A DNA stretch of 64,000 nt from Triglochin maritima. Its lineage: Eukaryota > Streptophyta > Magnoliopsida > Alismatales > Juncaginaceae. How positions within the stretch are numbered: the first letter of the stretch is position 1; each line of letters starts with the position of its first letter. The DNA is taken from assembly GCA_963682175.1 (NCBI GenBank), contig OY821771.1, positions 12,957,001 to 13,021,000 of the forward strand, written 5' to 3'. Positions 1 through 11,290 of this stretch are shown here, piece after piece. The notes under the pieces were generated by a model. That model made no database searches. It worked only from the letters and a program-made list of their open reading frames with translations, and was not told the origin of the DNA. A program made the position numbers and the translations under genes.

Positions 1-905
1 CGTAACATTTAATCCGAACAGGCTCACTACTTATTCCGAACACAGTCTTCTTATTCCGAACAGACCCAACACTTAATCCGAACAGACGCAACACTTAATC
101 CGAACAGACTCACAACTTAATCCGAACAAACGCAACATTTAATCCGAACAGGCTCACTACTTATTCCGAACACAGTCTTCTTATTCCGAACAGACCCAAC
201 ACTTATTCCGAACAGACCCAACACTTAATCCGAACAGACGCAACACTTAATCCGAACAGACGCAACACTTAATCCGAACAGACTCACAACTTAATCCGAA
301 CAAACGCAACATTTAATCCGAACAGGCTCACTACTTATTCCGAACACAGTCTTCTTATTCCGAACAGACCCAACACTTAATCCGAACAGACGCAACACTT
401 AATCCGAACAGACTCACAACTTAATCCCAACAACCGCAACATTTAATCCGAACAGGCTCACAACTTATTCCGAACACAGTCTTCTATTTCCGAACAGACC
501 CACCACTTATTCCGAACAGACCCAACACTTAATCCGAACAGACGCAACACTTAATCCGAACAGACTCACAACTTAATCCGAACAACCGCAACATTTAATC
601 CGAACAGGCTCACAACTTATTCCGAACACAGTCTTCTTATTCCGAACAGACCCACCACTTATTCCGAACAGACCCAACACTTAATCCGAACAGACTCACA
701 ACTTAATCCGAACAGACTCACAACTTAATCCGAACAAACGCAACATTTAATCCGAACAGGCTCACTACTTATTCCGAACACAGTCTTCTTATTCCGAACA
801 GACCCAACACTTAATCCGAACAGACTCACAACTTAATCCGAACAACCGCAACATTTAATCCGAACAGGCTCACAACTTATTCCGAACACAGTCTTCTATT
901 TCCGA
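1..905. repeat. 22-bp minisatellite array 1 with higher-order structure
   Basis: The stretch is a tandem array of a 22-bp unit with core TTAATCCGAACA or TTATTCCGAACA and a variable spacer of about 10 bp (GACGCAACAC, GACTCACAAC, GACCCAACAC). One unit is only 20 bp long and carries the spacer CAGTCTTC. A marker unit containing GGCTCAC begins at 21, 151, 325, 455, 607, 759 and 867. The intervals are 130, 174, 130, 152, 152 and 108, all equal to n x 22 - 2 with n from 5 to 8. The array therefore grew as blocks holding one short unit plus a varying number of 22-bp units. It runs off the left edge of the window. It ends about 115 bp before the stop codon of FRS copy A, in its 3' flank. Confidence 0.93.
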
Positions 906-1021
906 ACAGACACAAGTAAATCTGAACTGAACTTGTATAACAACCATTTACAGATCACAACGTATCAACAATTACAAGTTTCTTGGTTTTACAAGAACGG
1001 GAAAAAACAAAAAAATGTAAA
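906..1021. other. 3' flank of FRS copy A
   Basis: An AT-rich unique stretch lies between array 1 and the stop codon of FRS copy A. It contains one decayed repeat unit at its left end. No gene or clear polyadenylation signal was seen. Confidence 0.5.
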
Positions 1022-4000
1022 TTAAGGAGGAAATTCCTCGTAATACAAACTCATGTCCCAATCGGAGAAATCAGGATCCGCGGGTTTTGGTGCTACTTCG
1101 TGAAGCGGCGAAGTAACCTTCATCTTCCACTTTCCCTTCTCTTGTTGGGCGTGTTTTTTATGGCTCTTTTTAATTATCTTCTCAGCTAAAGACACTCGAC
1201 GTCTAGTCGGCGGTCTTCCTATACGTCTGACCTTTTCCGGATTAAGGACCGATGTACCCGAAGACTCAGGTTCATCAGGTCGAACCAAGTTTTGTGTAGT
1301 GTGCATACGTGCCTTAAGCATTTCAATACACTGCACGGCCTCAATATACCTTTTGTGGGAGATGAAGGCTTCTTGTGCGATCCAAACGGCACGACCCATG
1401 ATGTCGTCGTGACGACGTAGCGCATCCTTCGCCATTACACCATCGTCTGGGTACGTCTTATCTCGATAGCTCCTTCGAATATCCTTCCGCCATCGATTAA
1501 GGATGTAAGAGTCTGGAAGCAATGCATTAGGATTCAAGCGTGCAAGTACAACAAAAACGTGGCAGCATAGAAGCCCAACGTGCTGAAACATTCTGCAATC
1601 ACATGTAAAATTCATGGATGTGTTTTGTACTAGGAAACGTTTCGACAGTAGCTGCTCACCAGCCAAAACACGTTCAGATACCTTGTACTGGAATGTTTCA
1701 TTCGTATTGAACTCCTCCGTTATATCGCAGTATATCATCTTCCCAATTTGTAACTGCACTTTTTTGAAGACCCCTACGGTATACAACTCGCTCAACTGAC
1801 TCTCGAATGGATAAATTGAAACCAACTGGGGTTTTTTATGAAGACAATCAAATTCTGATTGAGCTTCCTTCTCGTACTTGTGGCGGAGCGCAAGTTCGTA
1901 TTGTTGAACAAACTGCTTAAGGGTGGTCTTCGAAGTAAGATACTTGTCGAAGAAGGCGTTCATACTCTCGCTCCTCTGAGTAGATGCCATTCCCGCGAAA
2001 AAAAAATCACCAATAAATGCAGGGATCCACGACTCTCGGATTGCATAAATGGATTTGAGCCAGCTGTGGTTCTGCAGGTCAAAATCAAGAAGGAAACCCT
2101 GCCAATTACGATCAAATTCTGCTGGGGTTTTGGAATCATATACAATCAATTTCAGATCAAATAATATGTGATCCCGATACTGCGTCGGCAACTTCACGGG
2201 AGCTTTGTTCATTATGTGCCATATACAGAATCTGTGTCTTGAATCTGGGAAGACATTCCTTACAGCAGCAGTAATGGCACCACATTGATCTGTTATTATA
2301 GCTGGGGGGGGGGGGGGTATATCTGCATAAGGGACCCAATTAGAAAGGAGTGAGACATTATTCCGAACACAGACTTCTTAATCCAAAACAGACAGTCTTC
2401 TTATTCCGAACAGACACAACACTTAATCCGAACAGTCAGGCCACTTATTCCGAACAGACACAACACTTAATCCGAATAGTCAGACTTCTTATTCCGAACA
2501 GACAGACTACTTATTCCGAACAGTCAGACTTCTTATTCCGAACAGACACAACACTTAATCCTAACAGTCAGACCACTTATTCCGAACAGACACAACACTT
2601 AATCCGAACAGTCAGACTTCTTATTCCGAACAGACACAACACTTATTCCGAACAGAACGGACACTTAATCCGAACAGACTCACAACTTAATCCGAACAGA
2701 ACCACCACTTATTCCGAACAGACCGAACACTTATTCCGAACAGACCCACCACTTATTCCGAACAGACTCACAACTTATTCCGAACAGACTCACAACTTAT
2801 TCCGAACAGACACAACACTTAATCCGAACAGACACAACACTTAATCTGAACAGTCCGACCACTTATTCCGAACAGACACAACACTTAATCCGAACAGTCA
2901 AACTTCTTATTCCGAACAGACACAACACTTAATCCGAACAATCCGACTTCTTATTCCGAACAAACGCAACACTTAATCCGAACAGAGAGACTTCTTAATA
3001 CGAACAGACAGACTTCTTATTCCGAACATACACTCTTCTTATTCCGAACAGACAGACTTTTTATTACGAATAGACAAACAAAAAAGAGGAAGATATGAAG
3101 AGGGAAGAAGGAAAAAAACTTACCGTTCATGCACGACAACCAGGTTTGGAACAACCATATGTAATTTTCAGTAGTCTCATAAGACAGCAAAGCGCAACCG
3201 AGCAAAACTGATTCGAAATAGTGATTGACTCCTACAAATGGGGCGAATGGCATGTCGTATTTGTTGGTAATGTAGGTTGTGTCGAAACATATTGCGTCTC
3301 CAAAGTATGAATATGCAGCTCTAGAACGACTGTCAGCCCAAAAAACGTTGCGTAGTCTTCCTTCGTCATCCATATCTATTACATAAAAAAACATGGAATC
3401 AATCTTCTGCATCCTAATGAAATAGTCCTGAAGAGCTTGTGCATCACCAGGTCCCATCTTCAAATTTCTGACTTGGTTTACAACATTCCTGCAAACAGGA
3501 ACCAGTAAGACCAGGCGCAAAATGTTCAACTTCAATTATGTTAGACGGAAAGAACACAAACCTTAAATCCCTTTCGTTGAAAGTCAATTTGTCATAACCT
3601 CCAGCCTCGACCACAAGAGATTGCATGGTCTTAGCAGCCGATATCCCAGCTTCATCATTAACCGATATCCGTGCTACGACGGCCTCAGGGACGGTTCGTT
3701 TTTGCCTGAGAAATCGCATTTGCTCCGGGTCAAGCATGGGATGGTTATGGTTAAGATCCACAAAGTTAACGTTGTAACCCCTTGCTGTGTTTCCGGATAC
3801 CCTTATCCGAGCAGTGCATTGTACTCTGCTGGATAACCTAGGCTTCAATTTTCCTTGCCCTTGGTCCGTTGGTGCGGTGCCCTCCTTGGAGCAAGTCAGC
3901 GTGGCCCGTATAACAACACCACGATCGTAATGAGATTGTCTTGTCTTAACGCCAAAACCACAATGATCGGCATAGGCTACGTAAAATGCTTTGGCTTCTT

Positions 4001-4079
4001 CGAAAGAGGGGAAAAACATCCCCTCATGGGGAACGTTTGATGGCTGCTCCACTAGGGAAGGCACGGGAACGATTTCCAT
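1022..4079 (-). CDS. FAR1-RELATED SEQUENCE (FRS)-like protein, copy A, three exons
   Basis: The proposed exons are 4079-3562, 3488-3124 and 2322-1022, all with GT-AG introns. The spliced frame is 727 codons with no stop. Residues about 20-115 form a FAR1 DNA-binding zinc finger: Cys in TCSKEG and QCTA, then the pair HNH. Residues about 230-310 are the MULE transposase fold, with Asp242 in CFDTTY, Asp306 in IITDQ and Glu413 in RSESMN. A SWIM finger follows (C535, C537, C547, H549), then an AT-hook-like GRPP core at 663-666. FAR1/FHY3 proteins are nuclear transcription factors derived from Mutator-like transposases. No terminal inverted repeats were seen around the gene, so a host FRS gene fits better than a mobile MULE. 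Intron 1 is 73 bp. Intron 2 is 801 bp and filled by minisatellite. The exon joins are predicted, not shown by transcripts. Confidence 0.8.
2304..2317 (-). repeat. C14 homopolymer coding for a proline run in FRS copy A
   Basis: Fourteen G on the plus strand sit three codons into exon 3 and are read as a run of five prolines. Copy B has G7 at the same place and two prolines. The net difference is 6 bp, so the frame is kept in copy A. A run this long is also a common site of sequencing error. Confidence 0.8.
2355..3075. repeat. 22-bp minisatellite array 2 inside intron 2 of FRS copy A
   Basis: The array is built from the same 22-bp unit as array 1. Much of it alternates a TTAATCC unit (spacer GTCAGACCAC or GTCAGACTTC) with a TTATTCC unit (spacer GACACAACAC), giving a 44-bp dimer. 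It fills nearly all of the intron bounded by the donor at 3123 and the acceptor at 2323. Because 22 is not a multiple of 3 and stops are rare, one plus-strand frame stays open for 164 codons. That open frame is a by-product of the repeat. Confidence 0.93.
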
Positions 4080-4384
4080 TTGAGTACAGAGGAATGACCA
4101 CAGAAGAGAAGGGAAGGAAAAGGAAGAGGCATCTTGAGATTGATAACAAGTCTTCTGTGCCGTGTAGGAGCGCCGAGCGCCAAAATGATGAAGGAAGAGA
4201 GTGATTTGAGTCGCATTAATGAGGGATGGAGGGAAGGATGGTGGAAATGATGACGGTACGAAAATAGAGGAATAAAAAAAAACTTTTCATATCCCATCGC
4301 GCCAACTAAGCAGCGTCTGCTGAGTGGACTGGCCACATCAGCGCGCGTCACGGACGCGCGCGTCCACTAAACATTTTTCTTAAA
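4080..4384 (-). promoter_or_regulatory. 5' flank / putative promoter of FRS copy A
   Basis: This interval lies between the start codon of copy A and the stop codon of copy B. Its first 200 bp resemble the sequence upstream of the start codon of copy B (7300-7510), including the same purine-rich stretch and the shared GAGGGATGGAGGGA block. A CG-rich alternating stretch (CGCGCGTC...GACGCGCGCG) lies at about 4336-4362. No clear TATA box was identified. Confidence 0.45.
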
Positions 4385-7299
4385 TTAAGGAGGAAGTTCC
4401 TCGTAATACAAATTCATGTCCCAATCAGAGAAATCAGGATCCCCGGGTTTTGGTTCGACTTCGTGAAGCGACGATGTAACCTTCATCTTGAACTTTCTCT
4501 TTTCTTGTTGGAAGTGCCTTTTATGGCTTGTTTTAATTATCTTCTCAGCTAAAGACACCCGACGTCTAGTCGGAGGTCTTCCTATACGTCTGACATTATC
4601 TGGATTAAGAACTGATGTACCCGCAGACTCAGGTTCATCAAGTCGAACCAAGAACTGGGTAGTGTGCATACGTACCTTAAGCATTTCAATACACTTCACG
4701 ACCTCAATATACCTTTCGTGGGAAATGAAGGCTTTCTGTGCGATCCAAACGGCACGACCCATGATGTCGTTGTGACGACGAAGCGCCTCCTTCTCCATTA
4801 CGCCATCGTCTGGGTACATCTTATCTCGATAGCTCCTTCGAATATCCTTCCGCCATCGATTATAGATGTAAGAGTCTGGGAGCAATGCATTAGGATTTAA
4901 GCGTCCATGTACAACAAAAACGTGGCAGCCAAGAAGGCCAACGTGCTGAAACATTCTACAATCACATGTGAAGTTCATGGATATGTTTTGTACTAGGAAA
5001 CGTTTCGACAGTAGCTTCTCACCAGCCAAAACACGTTCAGATACCTTGTACTGAAATGTGTCATTCTTATTGAACTCCTCCGTTATATCGCAGTATATCA
5101 TCTTCCCAATTTCTAACTGTACTTTCTTGAAGACCCCTACCGTATACAACTCACTCATCTGTCTCTCGAATGGATAAATTGAAACCAACTGGGGTCTCTT
5201 ATGAATACAATCAAAATCTGATTGAGCTTCCTTCTCGTACTTATGGCGGAGTGCAAGTTCGTATTGTTGAATAAACTGCTTAAGGGTGATCTTCGAAGTA
5301 AGATACTTGTCGAAAAAGGCGTTCATACTCTCGCTTCTCTGAGTAGATGCCATTCCCGCGAAACAAATATCACCAACAAATGCAGGTATCCACGACTCTC
5401 GGATTGCATAAATCGATTTGAGCTAGCTATGGTTCTGCAGAACAAAATCAAGAAGGAAACCCTGCCAATTATGATCAAATTCTGCTGGCATTTTGGAATC
5501 ATATACAATCAATTTCAGATCAAATAATATGTGCTTCCGATACTGCGTCGGCAACTTCACGGGAGCTTTGTTCATTATGTGCCATATACAGAATCTGTGT
5601 CTTGAATATGTGAAGACATTCCTTACAAAAGCAGTAATGGCACCACATTGATCTGTTATTATGGCTGGGGGGGTTATATCTGCATAAGAGGGGCAATTTA
5701 AAAAGAATGAGTCATATATTGAAAGGTACAAAATCATACTTTGAAAACTTTAATAGAACAGTCACACACCTAAAACCAATTAGACACACAACTTAAACTG
5801 AAGGGATTCACACCTTAAACCGAACAGTCACACAACTTAATCCGAACAAACCCACAACTTAATCCGAACAGACCGACAACTTAATCCGAACAGACAGACA
5901 ACTTAATCCGAACATACCCATAACTTATTCCGAACAGACAGACAACTTATTCCGAACAGACACACAACATATTCCGATCAGACTGACAGCTTATTCCGAA
6001 CAGACAGACAACTTAATCCGAACAGACATACAACTTAAACCGAACGGATTCACACCTTAAACCGAATAAGCATACAACTTAAACCGAACGGGTTCACACC
6101 TTAAACCGAACGGATTCACACCTTAAACCGAACAGTCACACCACTTAAACCGAACACACACTCCTTAAACCGAGCAGTCACACCACTTAAACCGAACCGT
6201 TCCACCACTTAAACCGAACAGTCACACCACTTAAACCGAACAAATTCACACCTTAAACTGAACAGTCACACCACTTAAACCGAACAGTTCCACCACTTAA
6301 ACCGAACACATACACAGCTTAAACTGAACAATCATAGACCTTTAACTGGACATAGCCACACCTTACCGTTCATGCACGACAACCATATTTGGAACAACCA
6401 TATGTAATTTTCAGTGGTCTCAGAGGACAGCAAAGCGCAACCGAGCAAAACTGACTCGAAATGGTAGTTAACTCCTACAAATGGGGCAAAAGGCATGTCG
6501 TATTTGTTTGTAATGTAGGTGGTGTCGAAACATATTGTGTCTCCAAAGTATGAATATGCAGGTCTAGAACGACAGTCAGCCCAAAACACGTTCCGTAGTC
6601 TTCCTTCGTCATCCATATCCATTACATAGAAAAACATGGAATCAATCTTCTGCATCCTAATGAAATAGTTCTGAAGAGCTTGTGCATCACCAAGTCCCAT
6701 CTTTAAATTTCTGACTTCGTTTACAACATTCCTGCACACAGAAACCACTAAGACAAGGCGCAAAATGTTGAACTTCAATTATGTTAGGCAGAAAGAACAC
6801 AAACCTTAAATCCTTTCGTTGAAAGTCAATTTGTCATGACCTCCAACCCTGACCACAAAAGATTGCATGGTCTTAGCAGCCGATATCCCAGCAGTATCAT
6901 TGCACGATATGCGTGCTTTGGCGGCCTCAGGGACGGTTCATTTTTGTCTGAGAAAACACATTTGCTCATGTTCAAGCATGGCGTGGTTAATGTGGTAACC
7001 CCTTGCTGGGTTTCCGGAGACCCTTATCCGAGCAGTGCATTGGACTCTACTGGATAACCTAGGCTTCAATTTTCCTTGCCCTTGGTTTGTTGGTGTCGTG
7101 CCCTCCTTGGAGCAAGTCAGCGTGGCCCGTATAACAACACCACGATCGTAATGAGATTGCCTTGTCTTAACACCAAAACCACAAGAATCGGCATAGGCCA
7201 CGTAAAATGTTTTGGCTTCTTCGAAAGAAGGAAAAGACATCTCCTCCAAGGAACGTTTGCCGGCTGCTCCACTTGGGAAGGCACACTAACGATTTCCAT
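4385..7299 (-). pseudogene. FRS-like pseudogene, copy B
   Basis: The exon plan matches copy A: exons 7299-6805, 6731-6367 and 5679-4385, with splice dinucleotides kept. The frame is broken in several places. There is a frameshift near 7250 after the NVP codons. An in-frame deletion of about 7 codons near 6985 removes part of the HxH zinc-binding pair. An in-frame TGA after LRQK lies at about 6945, where copy A has CGA. One base is lost near 6811, just before the intron 1 donor. A TAG at 5423-5425 replaces a Trp codon of copy A. The last 322 codons of exon 3 (5353-4385) are still open and keep the SWIM finger. Intron 2 (5680-6366) holds a diverged 22-bp array. Confidence 0.85.
5760..6345. repeat. 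22-bp minisatellite array 3 inside intron 2 of FRS copy B
   Basis: The unit length is the same as in arrays 1 and 2, but most units have the core TTAAACCGAACA or TTAAACCGAACG with spacer GTCACACCAC or GATTCACACC. A block of TTAATCC/TTATTCC units lies at about 5820-6020. The array occupies the same intron position as array 2 in copy A. It is more diverged, which fits an older array or local homogenisation after duplication. Confidence 0.9.
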
Positions 7300-7584
7300 T
7301 GGAGTACAAAGGAAGGACCACAGAAGAGAAGGGAAGAAAAAGGAAGACGCATCTTGAGATGAATAAGAAGTCTTCTGCTGTGTAGGAGCGCCAAAATGAT
7401 GAAGGAAGGGAGTGATTTGAGACGGATTAATGAGGGATGGAGGGAGGGATGTAGAGATGTAGACATTGTACGGATAACCAAAGAATTGAGGAATAAAATA
7501 AAAAAAGAAACTCTTTTCTGTGCTGACATGAAGAGTGCCAACTAAGCCGCGTCCCTCAAGGAGCGTCCTAAAGAGCGGCCATCT
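7300..7584 (-). promoter_or_regulatory. 5' flank of FRS copy B
   Basis: The sequence is homologous to the copy A promoter region. It is cut at about 7585 by a truncated LTR, so any regulatory sequence farther upstream has been lost. Confidence 0.4.
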
Positions 7585-7903
7585 ATCATTTTGCTTGAGT
7601 TTAATTGGCAAAATATTGTTTTGGTTCAAGTCATGTGTCACAATACTTTGCATTTCACAATTAGGTCCTTCCTGGTTTTCATTTGGGTCCTTCCTGATTT
7701 GCGATCCAGTCCTTGTGCATTACAAATAGGTCCAGAACCTACCAAATTAGTCCATACTTGCTACATTTAGGTATTTTTTGCTCATTTCCTCTTCTTTATT
7801 ACCTAATTCCTGAAATGCTACAAAAACAACTCGAGTAGCACAATATTGGTGGTAAAATAAAGGATATATAGCATGAATACGATGCATGATATGCTACTAA
7901 TCA
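7585..7903 (-). mobile_element. Truncated LTR of the TGATTAG family, 5' part
   Basis: Read on the minus strand from 7903, the sequence begins TGATTAGTAGC and matches the first 320 bp or so of the complete solo LTR at 54454-56040 with scattered changes. The rest of the LTR is missing. The truncation point abuts the FRS copy B upstream region. Confidence 0.75.
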
Positions 7904-8174
7904 GTGCACACACTCCACCCCTTAGGGGTTCATCCATATTTTGTTCCATATTGTTTGCCACATTTGTTTAGTTTTCATTAGCATCGTAATCTAGTTTGTT
8001 TTGCATTCTAGTGTAATTGTCTTTTTACTAGTAGCATAATAATCTCTTCTTCCACCATTATTCGCCACTTGATTTCCGAAGAACCAGAGCCGACACACCT
8101 CCCTGCGGATCGACCCGTAGTTGCCCCGTCTTCACCGGCACTCGTGCACTTGCGGTTAATAGTAAATCATTTTA
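7904..8174 (+). mobile_element. 3' end of an Athila-type LTR
   Basis: The stretch contains the marker block CTCCACCCCTTAGGGGTT and the LTR-end block CGTGCACTTGCGG found in every Athila-type LTR of this window. The 5' part is missing. It sits against the start of a reverse transcriptase fragment. Confidence 0.65.
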
Positions 8175-8179
8175 CAGTC

Positions 8180-8868
8180 CTGTCTAGGTTGTGCCCAAGA
8201 AGTCAGGTATCATTGTTGTCCAAAAAGACAACAATTAACTAGTTCCGACACGACTTCAAACTGGGTGGCGAGTTTGCATTGACTATAGGAAGTTGAACGT
8301 AGCGACGCGTAAAGTTACTTCCATCTACCTTTAATCGATCAAATGTTAAAGGGACTCGCCGAGCATGCATGCTACTGCTTCCTCGATGGCTATTCTGGGT
8401 ACAATCAAATCCCAGTGGCTCCTGAAGATCAGGAGAAAACCACATTCACATATCCTTTTGGGACGCTTGCGTATAGACATATGCCTTTCGGACTATGTAA
8501 TGCACCTACAACATTCCAACGGTGCATGTTGAGTATGTTTTCCGACAGGGTTGAGAATTTCCTTGATATCTTCATGGACAACTTCTCAGGGCATGGCACC
8601 TCCTTCGACGAGTGCTTGCACCACTTGAGCATTGTTCTCAAGAGGTGTTTGGAAATGAACTTAAACCTTAATTAAGAAAAGTGTCATTTCATGGTTACAA
8701 ATGACATCGTGTAGGGTCACATGGTCTCTCGTATTGGAATCAAGGTGGATAGGGCAAAGATTGAGCTTATTTCTAATTTGCAGCCACCTACCTTGGTAAA
8801 AGAAATTCGGTCATTCCTCGAACATGCTGTTTTTTACTGACGTTTCATTAAAGATTTCAGGAAGCTAA
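8180..8868 (+). pseudogene. Athila-like reverse transcriptase fragment (carrier element)
   Basis: Translated pieces match Ty3/gypsy RT. VPKKSG and TGWRVC-DYRKLN lie at 8190-8300, the palm segment with MPFGLCNAPTTFQRCM at 8440-8530, and the catalytic box FMDNF near 8572, where the usual FMDD second Asp is Asn. Several frameshifts and stops are present. The best open stretch is 8343-8675. The reading continues to KDFRK at 8868, where an LTR interrupts it. RNase H resumes at 10394. Confidence 0.85.
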
Positions 8869-10393
8869 TGTTGGCTTTTTGCCCTTAATCTATGTTTTGA
8901 AATTTAATCAACCTAATCTTAATTATAATCAATGTAAAGTAGCACATATATTGCATAGTATATATATTGCATTGTGCTAACTTCTACAGGTGATCAAGAC
9001 TCAAGAAAGAGGGATATGAAGTCAAGATATGTAATTAAAGCTATATTGAAGACATGTAATCTTAATTTCTTTTGAGTCTTAGGAACATTGTGTAATTGAG
9101 CATACTTGACCTAAAATCAACTCAAACACACACTAGGTTCCCTTTAGAAGTCACACACAAAATTTCACAACAATTGGACTTCAATAGATCACCCAAACTA
9201 GAACCGAAAAACACTTAAACAAACTTGAACTGCCAAGACAAAATCGGTCGACCGGAACGAGTTCATCGTTTGACCAACTGGGTTTGTATATTCTGTTATA
9301 GACTCAAGTGTTAAACTGGTCGACCGTCTAGATCATTTGTTCAACCTTCTACATGTATCACATGACTGTTAGACTTGTCGTATTCTTCAACGGTCTGATT
9401 TCTTAAAACTCCAATTTTACCAAACTTCCGGTCGACTGAAACTTACCTAGAGGTCAACCGATCAAACAATCGTTGGTCGGCCTGAACACTCTGGAATTTT
9501 CCGGTCGAACGTCTCCTAGACCTTGGTCGACCGAAACTCAATTTTCTCCAAATCCCAGTAGTGCCTGGAAATTTCCGGTCGAACCGACCATTTTCTTAGT
9601 TCGACTGATCCATCCTTTACCAGACCAAAACCCCGAAATGGTCGACCCAACCAAAACCTTAGGTCGACCGTTCACTTAAGTGAACTTAAGTTATAGCATG
9701 TTTTGACAAACCGGTTGACCGGTATACCCATTTCGGTCGACCGTTTCTGTTCTGAAGTGTGACCTGCACTTCACTGCTTCGTGTTTCTTACACAATCACT
9801 TACCCATTTAATCCCAATGGCTATAACTCCGTTAGAGCTTATAAATAGGTATTACCTTGACACAATCACACAACTCTTACACTTTTATTGGCATATACAC
9901 CTAAGAGAAAACTCCAAGTCTCCCATTCCCCAAATCCTACGCTCCAAGCTAAACTTCCACATCTTAGATCAATGTCTATCATGCTCTAAGTGTGATCAAG
10001 TTAGAGAGTGAGTGATCCATTCAACCCACTGTTGTAAAGATGTAAGGACTTCGGTGAAAGCCCAAAGTGTCCCTCTCGGATTGTGAGAGGAAGCAAATCA
10101 AGCAAGCGAGGGTGTTCGCAGTGCTTGTGGTGTAAAGACATAATCTCGACCTAGAACGAGGTTGATAGTGAAGACGTGAGCGGAGCTCGAGGGAGATCGA
10201 GCGGAGCTTGCAAGAGAGGAAGTAGGCAGGAGGCCGAACCTCTATAAAAATCTGGTGCCTTCTTGTTGGTTTGCATATTTGCTTTGCTTGCTTGTTTATA
10301 TGTTTTAATTCCGTTGTGCATTCTTTCATTGCTTAAATAAGTAGGTAATTAGCTTAAACGTGATTAGAACTATGCCATACGTAAAATCCCACA
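8869..10393 (+). mobile_element. LTR of the TGTTGG...CAACA family (copy 1), inserted in pol
   Basis: The sequence begins TGTTGGCTTTT and ends CCCACA, aligning at both ends with the copies at 32490-33972 and 60292-61795. It splits a Ty3/gypsy pol reading between RT and RNase H. A cluster of CGGTCGACCG-type palindromes lies at about 9245-9735, upstream of a TATA box (CTTATAAATAGG, about 9838). A perfect 5-bp target duplication was not found. Confidence 0.78.
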
Positions 10394-11290
10394 TATAGCT
10401 CACCCTTTGACGAACTTACTTTCTAAAGACGCATCCTTTGAGTTGACACCCAAATGCATGACCTCGTTTGAGTTTCTAAAGTGTGAGTCAACCTCCACTC
10501 CTATGATTAAGCGTTAGCGTGGACTCTACCTGTTGAGATGATGTGCGATGCATCCGATTATATGATAGGAGCAGTTTTGGGTCAGAGAGACGACAAATTG
10601 CCTCATGTGATCTATTATGCGAGTCGTACTATCAATGACGCCCAACTGAACTACTCCGTTATTGAGAAAGAGTTCCTCCCGACTATATTTACGTTGGAAA
10701 ATTTTCATTAGTACCTCATAGGGTCGTAGGTCATCATCTATACTGATCACTTAGCTCTTTGCTACCTTTTGTCTAAGAAGAATGTGAAACCTTATCTCCT
10801 TTATTGGATCTTGCTTTTGCAAGAGTTCAACTTAGAGATAAGGGATAAGAAGGGATGCGAGAATGTCATTGCGGATCATTTATCTCGCATTCCGGTTGAT
10901 CTTTTGTAGGATCCACAGGTGAACGAGTTCTTCCCAAATGAAAAAATGATTACAGTCACCCTACTTCCTTGGTTTGCAGATATTGTAATCTTTTTGGCAA
11001 CTGGGGAGGAGCCGACGCATTGGACGAACAACGAAAAGTTAAATTCATAGTTGATGGGGCACTTCTAGGTTGTTCAATGATGCCTTTGCATTCTGCAAAG
11101 CTTGCGATCATTGTCAACGTGTGGGTCGCATTGGAAGATGAGATATGATGCCACTCAATCCTACCTTAATGGTTAATACCTTAGCGGACGATTATGTGTC
11201 CAAGTGGGTCGAGGCTATCCCCACATGCACCAACGACCGTCGTGTCGTGCTCAAATTCCTTAAAGAGCACATATTTGCGAGGTTTAGGAT
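10394..11290 (+). pseudogene. RNase H and integrase N-terminal fragment of the carrier element
   Basis: The decayed frame reads CDASDY-IGAVLGQR, then YYASRT and YTDHLAL, the usual gypsy RNase H segments. The linker [12 protein letters not shown] follows at about 10858-10890. Zinc-finger remnants (CKACDHCQR) lie near 11095-11125 and an integrase core start (DDYVSKWVEAIPT) near 11188-11230. Several in-frame stops show it is dead. The integrase reading stops at the target site GGTTTAGGAT of a solo LTR and resumes at 20512. Confidence 0.8.

Noticed and set aside
1..905. CRISPR-like array
   Set aside because: Repeats are adjacent 22-bp units with short related spacers, not long unique spacers, and the setting is a plant genome.
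2350..2844. 164-codon plus-strand open frame with a 22-residue repeat
   Set aside because: It lies wholly in the 22-bp array inside an intron of the opposite strand. Three units of 22 bp give a 66-bp coding period, so a long open frame is expected by chance.
1022..7299. Active Mutator-like transposon
   Set aside because: No terminal inverted repeats or 9-bp target duplication were found around either copy, and the FAR1 finger plus MULE plus SWIM order is that of host FRS genes.
9781..10011. Short frames within the TGTTGG-family LTR
   Set aside because: They are not conserved in the other two copies of the LTR.
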